Assembly (NCBI RefSeq): GCF_902833225.1
Contig: NZ_CADFEI010000021.1
Location: 1-64,000, forward strand
Length of the DNA: 64,000 nt
Direction: 5' to 3'
From: Burkholderia sp. BCC1644
GTDB lineage: Bacteria; Pseudomonadota; Gammaproteobacteria; Burkholderiales; Burkholderiaceae
This document shows positions 47,639 to 56,508 of the stretch, in pieces. The stretch's first letter is position 1. The number at the start of each line of letters is the position of its first letter. Below the pieces are notes generated by a model. The model was not told the DNA's origin. It saw only the letters and a list, made by a program, of their open reading frames with translations, and did not search any database. A program made the translations under genes and the position numbers.

Positions 47639-48637
47639 GTGCCAGCCGCCCTTTCCGAGTTTTCGCTGATCGAACGCTTCTTCACGCGCCGCGCCGCGCA
47701 GGGCGCCCGCGCGTCGACGCTCGGCATCGGCGACGATTGCGCGCTGATCACGCCCCGATCCGGGAAATTGCTGGCAATTTCGACGGACATGCTGGTGGAA
47801 GGCCGCCACTTCTTCCCCGATGTCGCGCCCGACGCGCTCGGCCACAAGACGCTCGCGGTCAACCTGTCCGACCTCGCGGCGATGGGCGCCGAGCCGCGCG
47901 CATTCACGCTCGCGTGCGCGCTGCCGCGCGCCGACGCGGCGTGGCTCGAGGCCTTCAGCAACGGGCTGTTCGCGCTCGCCGAGCGCTACGGTTGCGAGCT
48001 GATCGGCGGCGACACGACGAGCGGCCCGCTGAACCTGTGCGTGACCGTATTCGGCGAAGTCGCGCCCGACGCGGCGCTGCGGCGCGACGCCGCGCGCGAC
48101 GGCGACGACGTCTGGGTGTCCGGCACGCTCGGCGATGCACGCGCGGGCCTCGGCGTCGCGCGCGGCGAATGGGCGGCCGGCGCGGACGAGGCGGCCGCGT
48201 TCCGGCGCGCGCTCGAGCGGCCCGAACCGCGCATCGCACTCGGCCTGGCGCTTGCCGGCGTCGCGCACGCGGCGCTCGACCTTTCCGACGGTCTCGCCGG
48301 CGACCTGCAGCACATCCTGACGCGCTCGAACGTGCGCGCCGAGATCGACGCCGACGCGGTGCCGCGCTCGGCCGCGCTCGCGACGCTGCCGCCCGACGTG
48401 CAGCGCCGCTGCACGCTGGCGGGCGGCGACGACTACGAACTGTGCTTCACCGCGCCGGCCGCGGCCCGTGCGGCGGTCGAAGCGGCCGGCGCGACGGCCG
48501 GCGTGCCGGTCACGCGAATCGGTACAATACGCGCGTTGTCCGCGCCGTCGGCGCAACCCGCGATCACGTGGCACGACGCCGCCGGCGCGCCCCTCGCTCT
48601 CACGTTGCACGGCTTCGACCACTTCCATGCAGACTGA
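47639..48637 (+). CDS. thiL: Thiamine-monophosphate kinase
   Basis: A 332-residue ATP-dependent kinase that makes thiamine diphosphate from thiamine monophosphate. SEFSLIERFF near the start, GIGDDCALI (about 32-40), STDMLVEGRHF (about 55) and VNLSDLAAMGAEP (about 80) are ThiL motifs. The GTG at 47639 is preferred since the family begins with this segment. The stop overlaps pgpA by 11 bases, indicating coupling. Confidence 0.94.
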   Translation: MPAALSEFSLIERFFTRRAAQGARASTLGIGDDCALITPRSGKLLAISTDMLVEGRHFFPDVAPDALGHKTLAVNLSDLAAMGAEPRAFTLACALPRADAAWLEAFSNGLFALAERYGCELIGGDTTSGPLNLCVTVFGEVAPDAALRRDAARDGDDVWVSGTLGDARAGLGVARGEWAAGADEAAAFRRALERPEPRIALGLALAGVAHAALDLSDGLAGDLQHILTRSNVRAEIDADAVPRSAALATLPPDVQRRCTLAGGDDYELCFTAPAAARAAVEAAGATAGVPVTRIGTIRALSAPSAQPAITWHDAAGAPLALTLHGFDHFHAD

Positions 48638-49172
48638 CCCGACGCCCGCGCACGCCGCGGCCGAGACCGGCGCCGCACCCGATGCACCGCAGCGCGCGAC
48701 CGCGCGCTTCATGCTGTCGCACCCGGCGCACATCGTGTCGCTCGGCTTCGGCAGCGGGCTCGCGCCGATCATGCCCGGCACGTTCGGCTCGCTGTTCGGC
48801 TGGCTCGGTTTCGTCGTGCTCAACCGCTACCTGACGGTGCCCGAATGGTGGGCGCTGATCGCCGTCGGCTTCGTGGCGGGCACGTGGATCACCGGTTTCA
48901 CCGCGAAGAAGATGGGCACGTCCGATCCGGGCGCCGTGGTCTGGGACGAGATCGTCGCGATCTGGCTCGTGATGCTGTTCGTCACGCCCGCGACCTTCAT
49001 CGGCCAGCTGTGGGCGTTCGTCGCGTTCCGCTGCTTCGACATGCTCAAGCCGCCGCCGATCCGCTATTTCGACCGCCGCCTGAAAGGCGGGCCCGGCATC
49101 ATGGTCGACGACCTGGTCGCCGCGTTCATGACGCTGCTCGTGATCGCCCTGTGGCGCTCCGTCGTCGGCTGA
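48627..49172 (+). CDS. pgpA: Phosphatidylglycerophosphatase A
   Basis: A 181-residue membrane phosphatase that makes phosphatidylglycerol. LGFGSGLAPIMPGTFGSLFGW is at about residues 38-58, and FRCFDMLKPPPIRYFDRRLKGGPGIMVDDLVAAF at about 130-165 holds the conserved acidic residues. Three to four membrane helices are visible. It starts inside the thiL 3' end and is followed by pncC. Confidence 0.94.
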   Translation: MQTDPTPAHAAAETGAAPDAPQRATARFMLSHPAHIVSLGFGSGLAPIMPGTFGSLFGWLGFVVLNRYLTVPEWWALIAVGFVAGTWITGFTAKKMGTSDPGAVVWDEIVAIWLVMLFVTPATFIGQLWAFVAFRCFDMLKPPPIRYFDRRLKGGPGIMVDDLVAAFMTLLVIALWRSVVG

Positions 49173-49203
49173 CCGATTTCCCGACTCCCGTTTCCCGACG
49201 CGC

Positions 49204-49704
49204 ATGCCAACCGATTCCGTCGTCCATCAGCTTGCGATCCGCGCAGGCAACAAGCTGCGTGACGAGCACCTCACGCTCGCCACCGCCGAATCCTGCACCG
49301 GCGGCATCATCGCCGCGGCGATCACCGACATCTCCGGCAGCAGCCAGTGGTTCGAGCGCGGCTTCGTCACGTACTCGAACCAGGCCAAGATCGAGATGAT
49401 CGGCGTGCCGCCCGACCTGATCGACAAGCACGGCGCCGTCAGCGAGCCCGTCGCGCGCGCGATGGCCGAAGGTGCGTTGCGCAACAGCCGCGCGCAGGTC
49501 GCGCTGTCCGTCACGGGCATCGCGGGCCCGGCCGGCGGCAGCGAGAAGAAGCCGGTCGGCACCGTGTCGTTCGGCTGGAGCAACCGGCTGCATACCGACG
49601 TCGAGACGCTCGTGTTCAAGGGCGACCGCGAGCAGATCCGCACGCAGGCAGCCGCGCATGCGCTGCGCGGGCTGCTGAAGCTGCTCGACGAACGCGAAGG
49701 CTGA
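49204..49704 (+). CDS. pncC: Nicotinamide-nucleotide amidohydrolase (CinA C-terminal domain type)
   Basis: A 166-residue single-domain CinA-C protein, shorter than full CinA. LATAESCTGGIIAAAITDISGSSQWFERGFVTYSN (about 28-62) includes the catalytic serine, and SVTGIAGPAGGSEKKPVGTVSFGW (about 102) is the second family block. It deamidates NMN to nicotinate mononucleotide for pyridine salvage. It is the last gene of thiL-pgpA-pncC. Confidence 0.93.
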   Translation: MPTDSVVHQLAIRAGNKLRDEHLTLATAESCTGGIIAAAITDISGSSQWFERGFVTYSNQAKIEMIGVPPDLIDKHGAVSEPVARAMAEGALRNSRAQVALSVTGIAGPAGGSEKKPVGTVSFGWSNRLHTDVETLVFKGDREQIRTQAAAHALRGLLKLLDEREG

Positions 49705-49733
49705 GCGGGCCGGGGCGCGCCCCGCTTGCCCGC

Positions 49734-50792
49734 TTACTGAATCGCGTCGGGCTTCACGACGATCCAGTTCTTGTCCGCCGTCACCGGCAGGCCGAGCGAC
49801 TTCTGCTTCGCGGCCGATTCGTCCGACCACGCACGGATCTGCGCCATCTGCCTGTCCTTCTTGTCGACCCACACGCGCACGCCGCCGCGCGCGACGTCGG
49901 TCGCATTCAGCAGCATGTAGCCGTCGGACGCCGGCGTGTCGCCCGCGACGAGCACCGGCTTCTTCCACTGGTCGATCCAGCCGACGATCGAACCGAGCTT
50001 GCCTTCGTACCACGTCATCGGGTTCATCAGGAACGGCGTGATCACCAGGCTGCGGTTCGCCGCCTCGTCGTACTTGCCGGCCTTGATCTGCAGGCGCGAC
50101 GTCGTCAGCGCGCCGGTCGCCGGGTTGCGCAGCAGCGTCGTCACGCCGATCACGTTCTGCGGCTTCACGTTGTAGCCGTACTTCGGGTCGGACAGCACGA
50201 GCCGCGCGAGCTCCTCGTGCGCGGCCGTCATCACGTAGACGTCGATGCCGTTCTCGCGCAGCGCGTTATACAGCTCCTGCATCCCGCGGAAGAACCGCGG
50301 CGGGTTCACCGTGCCGTCGGCCACCTTGTCGCCCTGCCAGTAGCGGATCGGGATCGGCTTGCCGTCGGCGAGCATCGCGTCGACGTGGCGCTTCAGGTCG
50401 GCGAGCGACTGCCCGGCGAACGCCTGCGCGATCCACGGGTAGCAGACCAGATCGTCGATCTCGCACAGCCGGTAGTAATAGCTCGTCAGCGATTCCTTGT
50501 AGTCGGCGGAATCCTTGAACGGGATCAGCTTCAGCGACGGGTCGAGCGTGTCGCGCGTCAGCACGCCGCGGTGCTCGAGATACGGCAGCAGCGACTCCTC
50601 GAGGTCGTAGCGGTAGGTCGTGTTGTCGGCGTCGAATACCGCGTAGTCGCCGCGGTGCGCGTGCGCGGCGATCATCGCGTTCAGCGCCTTCGCGCTGTCG
50701 GCCGGCCAGTGCGACAGGTCCGCCGCATGGGCGAAGCTCATGCACAGCGATGCGGCAAGCGCGCTCAGAAAACGTCGGGAAAGCTTGGGCAT
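49734..50792 (-). CDS. Secreted HAD phosphatase, phosphorylcholine-phosphatase-like
   Basis: A 352-residue secreted HAD-superfamily hydrolase. A signal peptide (MPKLSRRFLSALAASLCMSFAHA) precedes HAD motif I, FDADNTTYRYDLEESLLPYLE, with nucleophile Asp54 and Asp56; motif III/IV is VLVAGDTPASDGYML at about residue 285. These blocks match Pseudomonas phosphorylcholine phosphatase (PchP). It would release phosphate from phosphorylcholine in the periplasm. GGGAG lies seven bases upstream of the ATG, and PhoB-like direct repeats lie just before. Confidence 0.85.
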   Translation of the reverse strand: MPKLSRRFLSALAASLCMSFAHAADLSHWPADSAKALNAMIAAHAHRGDYAVFDADNTTYRYDLEESLLPYLEHRGVLTRDTLDPSLKLIPFKDSADYKESLTSYYYRLCEIDDLVCYPWIAQAFAGQSLADLKRHVDAMLADGKPIPIRYWQGDKVADGTVNPPRFFRGMQELYNALRENGIDVYVMTAAHEELARLVLSDPKYGYNVKPQNVIGVTTLLRNPATGALTTSRLQIKAGKYDEAANRSLVITPFLMNPMTWYEGKLGSIVGWIDQWKKPVLVAGDTPASDGYMLLNATDVARGGVRVWVDKKDRQMAQIRAWSDESAAKQKSLGLPVTADKNWIVVKPDAIQ

Positions 50793-50808
50793 GGCGTCAC
50801 TCCCTTTC

Positions 50809-50837
50809 TTGACAGTTTCGTTACAGATCGATGACAA
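50809..50837 (-). promoter_or_regulatory. Three PhoB/OmpR-type direct repeats upstream of the phosphatase gene
   Basis: On the minus strand TTGTCAT-CGAT-CTGTAAC-GAAA-CTGTCAA shows three 7-base repeats with an exact 11-base period, the layout of Pho boxes (CTGTCAT-N4-CTGTCAT). The last repeat ends only 16 bases before the ATG, which leaves little room for a -10 and leader, so the site may act on another start or as a different OmpR-family operator. Confidence 0.6.
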
Positions 50838-50964
50838 GCGGGAGCATCGCGCGATTGGTGCGCGGACATGCAGTGCGGAAACGACGGGAAGTTGCCCGTG
50901 CGCGTCAGTGCGGCGGCCGGGAATGCGGGGAAACGGACGGGAGCAAAACGGAGAAAGCGGCACC

Positions 50965-50982
50965 GGCCCGCGAACGCGGGCC
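50965..50982 (-). terminator. Possible terminator hairpin of pyrF
   Basis: GGCCCGCG/CGCGGGCC arms lie 44 bases past the pyrF stop on the minus strand; a weak T-rich stretch follows. Moderate to low support. Confidence 0.35.
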
Positions 50983-51026
50983 TGCCGGAACCGGCTGCTC
51001 GCGCGGGCAGCCGTCACCAACCGCGA

Positions 51027-51854
51027 TCAGCGATGCGCGTTGATCGTGTCGCGCGTCTTCTGCGCGGCGAGCGCCGCGGCTTCGGCGAAATCCTCGCCCT
51101 TGCTCGCGTACAGGATCGCGCGCGACGAGTTGACCATCATGCCGGTGCCGTCGGCCGTGCGGCCCGCGTTGACGGTCGCCTGCACGTCGCCGCCCTGCGC
51201 GCCGATGCCGGGGATCAGCAGCGGCATGTCGCCGACGATCCCGCGCACGATCTCGATTTCCTTCGGGAACGTCGCGCCGACCACGAGGCCGAGCTGGCCG
51301 TTCTTCGCGTTCCACTTGTTCGCCGCGAGGTCGGCCACGACTTGGTACAGCGGGCGGCCGTTCGTGTCGAGGAACTGCAGGTCGGAGCCGCCCGGGTTCG
51401 ACGTGCGGCACAGTACGATCACGCCCTTGCCTTCGTGCTCGAAGTACGGCTCGACCGAGTCGTAGCCCATGTACGGGTTCACCGTGACGGCGTCCGCGCG
51501 ATAGCGCTCGAACGCTTCGCGCGCGTACTGCTCGGCCGTGCTGCCGATGTCGCCGCGCTTCGCGTCGAGGATCACGGGCAGGCCCGGATGCTGGAGGTGG
51601 ATGTGCGCGATCAGGCGCTCGAGCTGGTCTTCCGCGCGATGCGCGGCGAAGTAGGCGATCTGCGGCTTGAACGCGCTCGCGTATTGCGCGGTCGCGTCGA
51701 CGATCTGCCGGCAGAATTCGAAGATCGCGTCGGGCTGGCCGTCGAACTGCACGGGGAAACGCGACGGCTCGGGATCGAGGCCGACGCACAGCAGCGAGTT
51801 GGTGCGCTGCCACGCGGCGCGCAGCGATTCAATGAAAGTAAGCGGGGAAGACAT
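51027..51854 (-). CDS. pyrF: Orotidine 5'-phosphate decarboxylase
   Basis: A 275-residue enzyme of the longer OMP-decarboxylase class found in beta-proteobacteria. The catalytic motif ILDAKRGDIGSTAEQYA is at about residues 89-105, VNPYMGYDSVEPYF at about 120 and LIPGIGAQGGD at about 215. It forms UMP in pyrimidine synthesis. The start at 51854 (MSSPLTFIESL) is preferred. It follows the epimerase-like gene by 39 bases on the same strand. Confidence 0.96.
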   Translation of the reverse strand: MSSPLTFIESLRAAWQRTNSLLCVGLDPEPSRFPVQFDGQPDAIFEFCRQIVDATAQYASAFKPQIAYFAAHRAEDQLERLIAHIHLQHPGLPVILDAKRGDIGSTAEQYAREAFERYRADAVTVNPYMGYDSVEPYFEHEGKGVIVLCRTSNPGGSDLQFLDTNGRPLYQVVADLAANKWNAKNGQLGLVVGATFPKEIEIVRGIVGDMPLLIPGIGAQGGDVQATVNAGRTADGTGMMVNSSRAILYASKGEDFAEAAALAAQKTRDTINAHR

Positions 51855-51893
51855 GGCGGGTACTCGCGGCAAACCGTTGGTAGACCGCGTATT

Positions 51894-52955
51894 TTACCCG
51901 CGTCGCCGGCGTCCCTCGCGTGTCGCGGCATTGCTGCGCGCATCGGCACGCTCGACGGTGAACGCGAACCGCCGCGTCAGCCGCTCGCCGGGCGCGAGCA
52001 GCGTCATCCCGTGCGCGGTCGCGCCGCCCGGCAGGTTCACCGCATTGATCGGATGATCGACCGGCTCGAAGCAGAAGAAATCCTCGCCCGGCGGCGTATA
52101 GAGCACGTACGCGTCGGCGTCGGCCGCGACGGTCAGCGACAGCCCGCGGCGCGGCCAGCTCACCGTCGCATGGCCGCCCCAGCCGGTGAAGGCGTGATTG
52201 ACGAGCGCGGCCGGCAGCGGATACGCGACGCCGAATTGCCAGGCCGGCGGCACGCTCACGTGCCGCACCGGCAGGAAATCGGCGCCCGACAGCCACAGAC
52301 CGCCAGCCGCCGCGGCCAGTTCGGTCACGGCGTCGCGCACGAGGAACGGATGCACGCCGAGCCCGAACGGCAGCCGCGCGCGCCCCGCGTTCTCGATCGT
52401 CAGCGCGATCGACAGCGTCGCTTCGTCGAGTTCGAACGACTGGATCGCGCGGAACGCATACGGCGCACCGCCGGTGCGATCGAGCGACAACTGCAGCGTC
52501 GTGTCGGTCGCATCGTCCACCTGCCACGGCGCGAGCCAGCCGTCGCCGTGGATCGGCAGCGGCTCGTCACGGCGATTGCGCGGCACCGCGACCTTGCGTC
52601 CGTCGCATTCGAAACGCCCGTCGCCGATCCGGTTCGAGTAAGGCAGCAGCGGATAGCACGCGAGCTCGTTCGGGTCCGTCGCCGCCTCCGGGCGCTCGCA
52701 GCGGCGGAACACCGGCATCAGCGCGCCGTTGTCGCCGCGCCAGTCGAAGCGCGCGATGCCGCCGCCGAGGTGCGGCAGCACGTCGAGCCGCAGCGACGCG
52801 TTCGACAGCGTGACGGCGGCCGCATGGGCGGCACCGACGCCCTGCGCGAACGCGGCCGTCTGCGGGCCGGGGCTGACCGGCTGCGCGGCGGCGGCCAGGC
52901 GCGCGCGGCGCGACTGGCTGGTGGACGACGATGCGCGCGAGGAGGTGGCGGTCAT
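51894..52955 (-). CDS. Aldose 1-epimerase-family protein
   Basis: A 353-residue beta-sandwich sugar epimerase (GalM-like). RPEAATDPNELACYPLLPYSNRIGDGRF (about 88-115) holds the YSNRI motif, LPIHGDGWLAPW the conserved His at about 135, and LGVHPFLVRD the second His at about 195; a catalytic glutamate is expected in DFFCFEPVDHP. It would interconvert anomers of imported galactose or arabinose. The first about 40 residues are low-complexity Ala/Ser. The gene ends the sugar operon after an SDR gene. Confidence 0.86.
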   Translation of the reverse strand: MTATSSRASSSTSQSRRARLAAAAQPVSPGPQTAAFAQGVGAAHAAAVTLSNASLRLDVLPHLGGGIARFDWRGDNGALMPVFRRCERPEAATDPNELACYPLLPYSNRIGDGRFECDGRKVAVPRNRRDEPLPIHGDGWLAPWQVDDATDTTLQLSLDRTGGAPYAFRAIQSFELDEATLSIALTIENAGRARLPFGLGVHPFLVRDAVTELAAAAGGLWLSGADFLPVRHVSVPPAWQFGVAYPLPAALVNHAFTGWGGHATVSWPRRGLSLTVAADADAYVLYTPPGEDFFCFEPVDHPINAVNLPGGATAHGMTLLAPGERLTRRFAFTVERADARSNAATREGRRRRG

Positions 52956-53005
52956 GATGAACTCCTTTCCTTCGTCGAAGAAACGATGCAGTTCAGTGCG
53001 AACGG

Positions 53006-53812
53006 TCAGGCCCAGCCGCCGTCGACGATCACGTCCTGCGCGGTGATCATCCGGCTGTCGTCGGCCGCGAGAAACAGCGCCATGCGCGCGAGGTCGGCCG
53101 GCAGCAGCTCGGCGTCGAGGCACTGGCCGGCCTTGATCGCCGCGCGGCCCGCGTCGTCGAGCCACAACCGGCGCTGCTTGTCGGTCATCACCCAGCCCGG
53201 CACCAGCGAATTCACGCGGATGCCGAACGGGCCGAGGTCGCGCGCGAGGCCGCGCGTCAGGCCCTGCACGGCCGCCTTCGCCATCACGTAGACGGGATAG
53301 CCGCCGTTTTTCAGCATCCAGCTGATCGAGCCGAGATTGATGATCGCGCCGCCGCCCTGCTGCTTCATGTCGTCGATCACCGCCTGCGCGGCGAAAAACT
53401 GGTGGCGCAGGTTCACCGCGATGCCCGCGTCGAACGAATCGGGCGTCACGTCGCCGATCGCATGGCGCGTGTCGTTCGCCGCATTGTTCACGAGCACCGC
53501 GATCGCGCCGATACGCGCACGGATCGCGTCGATCGCATGGCGCAGCGCGTCGATGTCGGTCAGGTCGCACTGGATGAACAGCGGCGCATGGCGCACGTGC
53601 GCGAGGCTGTCCGCCAGCGCGGCGCCGGCGGCCGCGTCGAGGTCGACGAACGCGACGCGTGCGCCCTGCGCGGCGAAGTGTTCGACGAACGCCGCGCCGA
53701 TGCCGGTCGCGCCGCCCGTGATCAGCACCGCGCGATCCTCGAGGCTCGGGTAGCGTGCGTAGCGCGCGAGGCTCGCTGCGTGCGGGCCGGACGCGGAAGT
53801 ATCGATGGTCAT
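53006..53812 (-). CDS. SDR-family sugar dehydrogenase (first of two)
   Basis: A 268-residue short-chain dehydrogenase. TGGATGIGAAFVEHF is at about residues 33-47, DLTDIDALRHA at about 82, NNAANDTRH at about 108, and the catalytic serine (GSISWM) and YVMAK pair at about 155-175. Its position between araH and the epimerase gene suggests an aldose 1-dehydrogenase for L-arabinose, D-galactose or L-fucose; specificity cannot be read. It lies 29 bases after araH. Confidence 0.83.
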   Translation of the reverse strand: MTIDTSASGPHAASLARYARYPSLEDRAVLITGGATGIGAAFVEHFAAQGARVAFVDLDAAAGAALADSLAHVRHAPLFIQCDLTDIDALRHAIDAIRARIGAIAVLVNNAANDTRHAIGDVTPDSFDAGIAVNLRHQFFAAQAVIDDMKQQGGGAIINLGSISWMLKNGGYPVYVMAKAAVQGLTRGLARDLGPFGIRVNSLVPGWVMTDKQRRLWLDDAGRAAIKAGQCLDAELLPADLARMALFLAADDSRMITAQDVIVDGGWA

Positions 53813-53841
53813 GCGGTTCGTCTCCGTGGAAACAGGTCGGG

Positions 53842-54858
53842 TCAGTCGCGTACGCCGCGGTTCTTCAGCTGGTCGAGCAGCACGGCCGCGAGCAGGATCG
53901 CGCCGCGCACCAGGTACTGGTAGAACGCGTCGATGTTCAGCAGGTTCATCACGTTCTCGACGGTGCCCATGATCAGCACGCCGATCACGACGCCCGAGAT
54001 CGTCGCGCGGCCGCCCATCAGCGACACGCCGCCGAGCACGCACGCGGAGATCACGTTCAGCTCGAAGCCCTGCGCGGCGTTCGGCTGGCCCGACGTGATG
54101 CGCGATGCGAGGATCACGCCCGCGAGCGCCGTCACCGCACCCTGGATCAGGAAGATGTACACGCGCGTACGTTCGACGTTGATCCCCGCGAGCCGCGATG
54201 CCTCGGGATTGCCGCCGATCGCGAGCGTGTTGCGGCCGTACACGGTCTGGTTCAACAGCACGCCGAACGCGATGAAGCACAGCAGCGTGACCCAGATCGG
54301 CAGCGACACGCCGAACATCGACAACCCGCCGAGCGCGATGAAGGTGTCCGACGACACGCCGACCGCCTGCCCTTTCGACACGATGAAGCCGAGCCCGCGC
54401 ACGATTTCCATCGTCGCGAGCGTCGTGATCAGCGCGTTGATGCGCAGGTACGCGATCACCGCGCCGTTCACGAAGCCGATCGCGGCGCCGGCCGCGACCG
54501 CCGCGATGATCGCGACGAACGTGTTGTCGGTCGCGTTCAGCACCATCGCGCACAACACGCCGGAGAACGCGACGGTCGAGCCGATCGACAGATCGAAGTC
54601 GCGCGACGCGAGACAGAACATCATCGTGCACGCGACCATGCCGATCTGCGAGATCGACAGCGCGAGGCCGAGCATGTTGTCGATCGAGAAGAAGTGATCG
54701 ACGGTCAGCGACATCGTGATGAACATCACCGCGAAGATCGCGATCAGGCTGTATTCGGTCAGATGCTGCCACCACTTCTGGCGGTCGCCCTGCTGCGGAA
54801 CCAGCGCGTCGGCCGTGGGCTTCACGGCGGCGCTGGCAAGGTTTTCGTTGACTTGCAT
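53842..54858 (-). CDS. araH: L-arabinose/galactose ABC transporter permease AraH-like
   Basis: A 338-residue polytopic permease of the RbsC/AraH family with about ten membrane segments. CLASRDFDLSIGSTVAFSGVLCAMVL is at about residues 82-107, GNPEASRLAGI (cytoplasmic loop contacting AraG) at about 217 and GGRATISGVVIGVLIMGTVENVMNLL near the C-terminus. It forms the channel for the sugar captured by AraF. It follows araG by 70 bases. Confidence 0.92.
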   Translation of the reverse strand: MQVNENLASAAVKPTADALVPQQGDRQKWWQHLTEYSLIAIFAVMFITMSLTVDHFFSIDNMLGLALSISQIGMVACTMMFCLASRDFDLSIGSTVAFSGVLCAMVLNATDNTFVAIIAAVAAGAAIGFVNGAVIAYLRINALITTLATMEIVRGLGFIVSKGQAVGVSSDTFIALGGLSMFGVSLPIWVTLLCFIAFGVLLNQTVYGRNTLAIGGNPEASRLAGINVERTRVYIFLIQGAVTALAGVILASRITSGQPNAAQGFELNVISACVLGGVSLMGGRATISGVVIGVLIMGTVENVMNLLNIDAFYQYLVRGAILLAAVLLDQLKNRGVRD

Positions 54859-54928
54859 GATGGTGTCTCCTGCTCCTGCATCGCGCGACCCGCGCCGCGC
54901 GTGTTCGATTCGAATGTCGTATATCGCG

Positions 54929-56440
54929 TCAGGCCGCCTCGACCGCGCTCGTCTGCGGCAGCGCGAGGCTCAGCACCGCGTGTTCGTTCGCCTGCTCGCG
55001 CGGCAGCTCGCCGGCGATCCGGCCTTCGCGCATCACGACGATGCGGTCGGACACGCCGAGCACTTCCGGCAATTCCGACGACACCATCACGATCGCGCAG
55101 CCGCGCTCCGCGAGCCGGTAGATCACGTCGTAGATCTCGTGCTTCGCGCCGACGTCGATCCCGCGCGTCGGTTCGTCGAGAATCACGACCTTCAGGTCGG
55201 GCTCCGCCAGCCAGCGCGACAGGATCGCCTTCTGCTGGTTGCCGCCCGACAGGAAGCGGATCTTCTGGCGCCGGTTCGGCGTCTTGATCTTCAGCCGCTG
55301 GATGAAGCGGTCGGCCGTTTCGCTCTCGGCCTTGCGGTTGATGAACAGCCCCGCGCGCAGCGAATGGCGGCGGCAACTGATGTTGATGTTCTCCGCGACC
55401 GACGCGATCGCGATGATCCCTTCTTCCTTGCGATCCTCGGGGCACAGCACGATGCCGTGGCGGATCGCGTCGCCGGTGCGCTTCACGTCGATGCGCGCGC
55501 CGTCGAGCGTCAGCACGCCCGCGCGCCGGCGGTCCGCGCCGTACACGAGCCGCATCAGCTCGCTGCGGCCCGCGCCGACCAGCCCGAAGAAGCCGACGAT
55601 CTCGCCCGCGCGCACCGAGAAGCTCGCCGGTTCGCGCAGGGCATGGCCGTCGACGCCTTCGGCGGAGAACCGCACGTCGCCGAGCGCGCGCGGCGCGTAA
55701 TGGTAGATGTCCGAAATCTCGCGCCCGACCATCTCGGCGACGAGCCGTTCGCGCGGCACGTCGCCAAGCGATTCGTGCGACGCGATCTTGCGCCCGTCGC
55801 GGAAGATCGTGCACGCATTGCAGAGCCGGTAGATCTCGTCCATCCGGTGCGAGATGTAGATCAGCGCACGGCCCTGCGCGCGCAGGTCGTCGACGAGCTT
55901 GAACAGCACCTCGGTCTCGCGATGCGACAGCGAGCTCGTCGGTTCGTCGAGCGCGATCACGCGCGCATTGCGCATCAGCGCCTTGCAGATCTCGACCATC
56001 TGCCGTTGCGCGATCGACAGCCGCCCGAGCTTCGCATCGGGATCGAGATCGACGCCCATCGCCGCGAGCCGCTCGCGCACGTAGCGCTTCGCCTCGCGCT
56101 TCCTCACCCAGCCGAACGCATTCGGCAGGCGGCCGAGCAGCAGGTTTTCCGCGACCGTCAGGTCGGGCACGTACTGCAGCTCCTGGTGAATCACCGCGAT
56201 GCCGGCCGCGATCGACGCGGCCGCACTCGCGAACTGCACCGGCTGGCCGTCGACCAGCACGCTGCCCGCATCGGGCTGGTATTCGCCGCCGAGAATCTTC
56301 AGCAGCGTCGACTTGCCCGCGCCGTTCTCGCCCATCAGGCCATGCACCTCGCCCGCATGCACGTCGAACGAAATGCCGTCGAGTGCGCGCACGCCGGGAA
56401 ATACCTTGCCGATATTGTCAAAACGCAGTGCCGCTGACAC
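54929..56440 (-). CDS. araG: Arabinose-type sugar ABC transporter ATP-binding protein AraG
   Basis: A 503-residue duplicated ATPase. Half one has Walker A GENGAGKST (about 37-45), signature LSIAQRQMVEICKAL and Walker B VIALDEPTSSL; half two has LSGGNQQKAILSRWL and VVILDEPTRGID, with an atypical second Walker A. This is the RbsA/AraG layout. The GTG at 56440 (VSAALRFDNIGKVFPG) is preferred with GGAGAG upstream; the longer in-frame upstream stretch is not ABC-like. It lies between araF and araH. Confidence 0.92.
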   Translation of the reverse strand: MSAALRFDNIGKVFPGVRALDGISFDVHAGEVHGLMGENGAGKSTLLKILGGEYQPDAGSVLVDGQPVQFASAAASIAAGIAVIHQELQYVPDLTVAENLLLGRLPNAFGWVRKREAKRYVRERLAAMGVDLDPDAKLGRLSIAQRQMVEICKALMRNARVIALDEPTSSLSHRETEVLFKLVDDLRAQGRALIYISHRMDEIYRLCNACTIFRDGRKIASHESLGDVPRERLVAEMVGREISDIYHYAPRALGDVRFSAEGVDGHALREPASFSVRAGEIVGFFGLVGAGRSELMRLVYGADRRRAGVLTLDGARIDVKRTGDAIRHGIVLCPEDRKEEGIIAIASVAENINISCRRHSLRAGLFINRKAESETADRFIQRLKIKTPNRRQKIRFLSGGNQQKAILSRWLAEPDLKVVILDEPTRGIDVGAKHEIYDVIYRLAERGCAIVMVSSELPEVLGVSDRIVVMREGRIAGELPREQANEHAVLSLALPQTSAVEAA

Positions 56441-56508
56441 GTCGTCTCTCCACTTCCGGAATCGATCGACCGCCGGCCGCCGCTTCGCCGCGGCAGCCGG
56501 CGGGCCGC

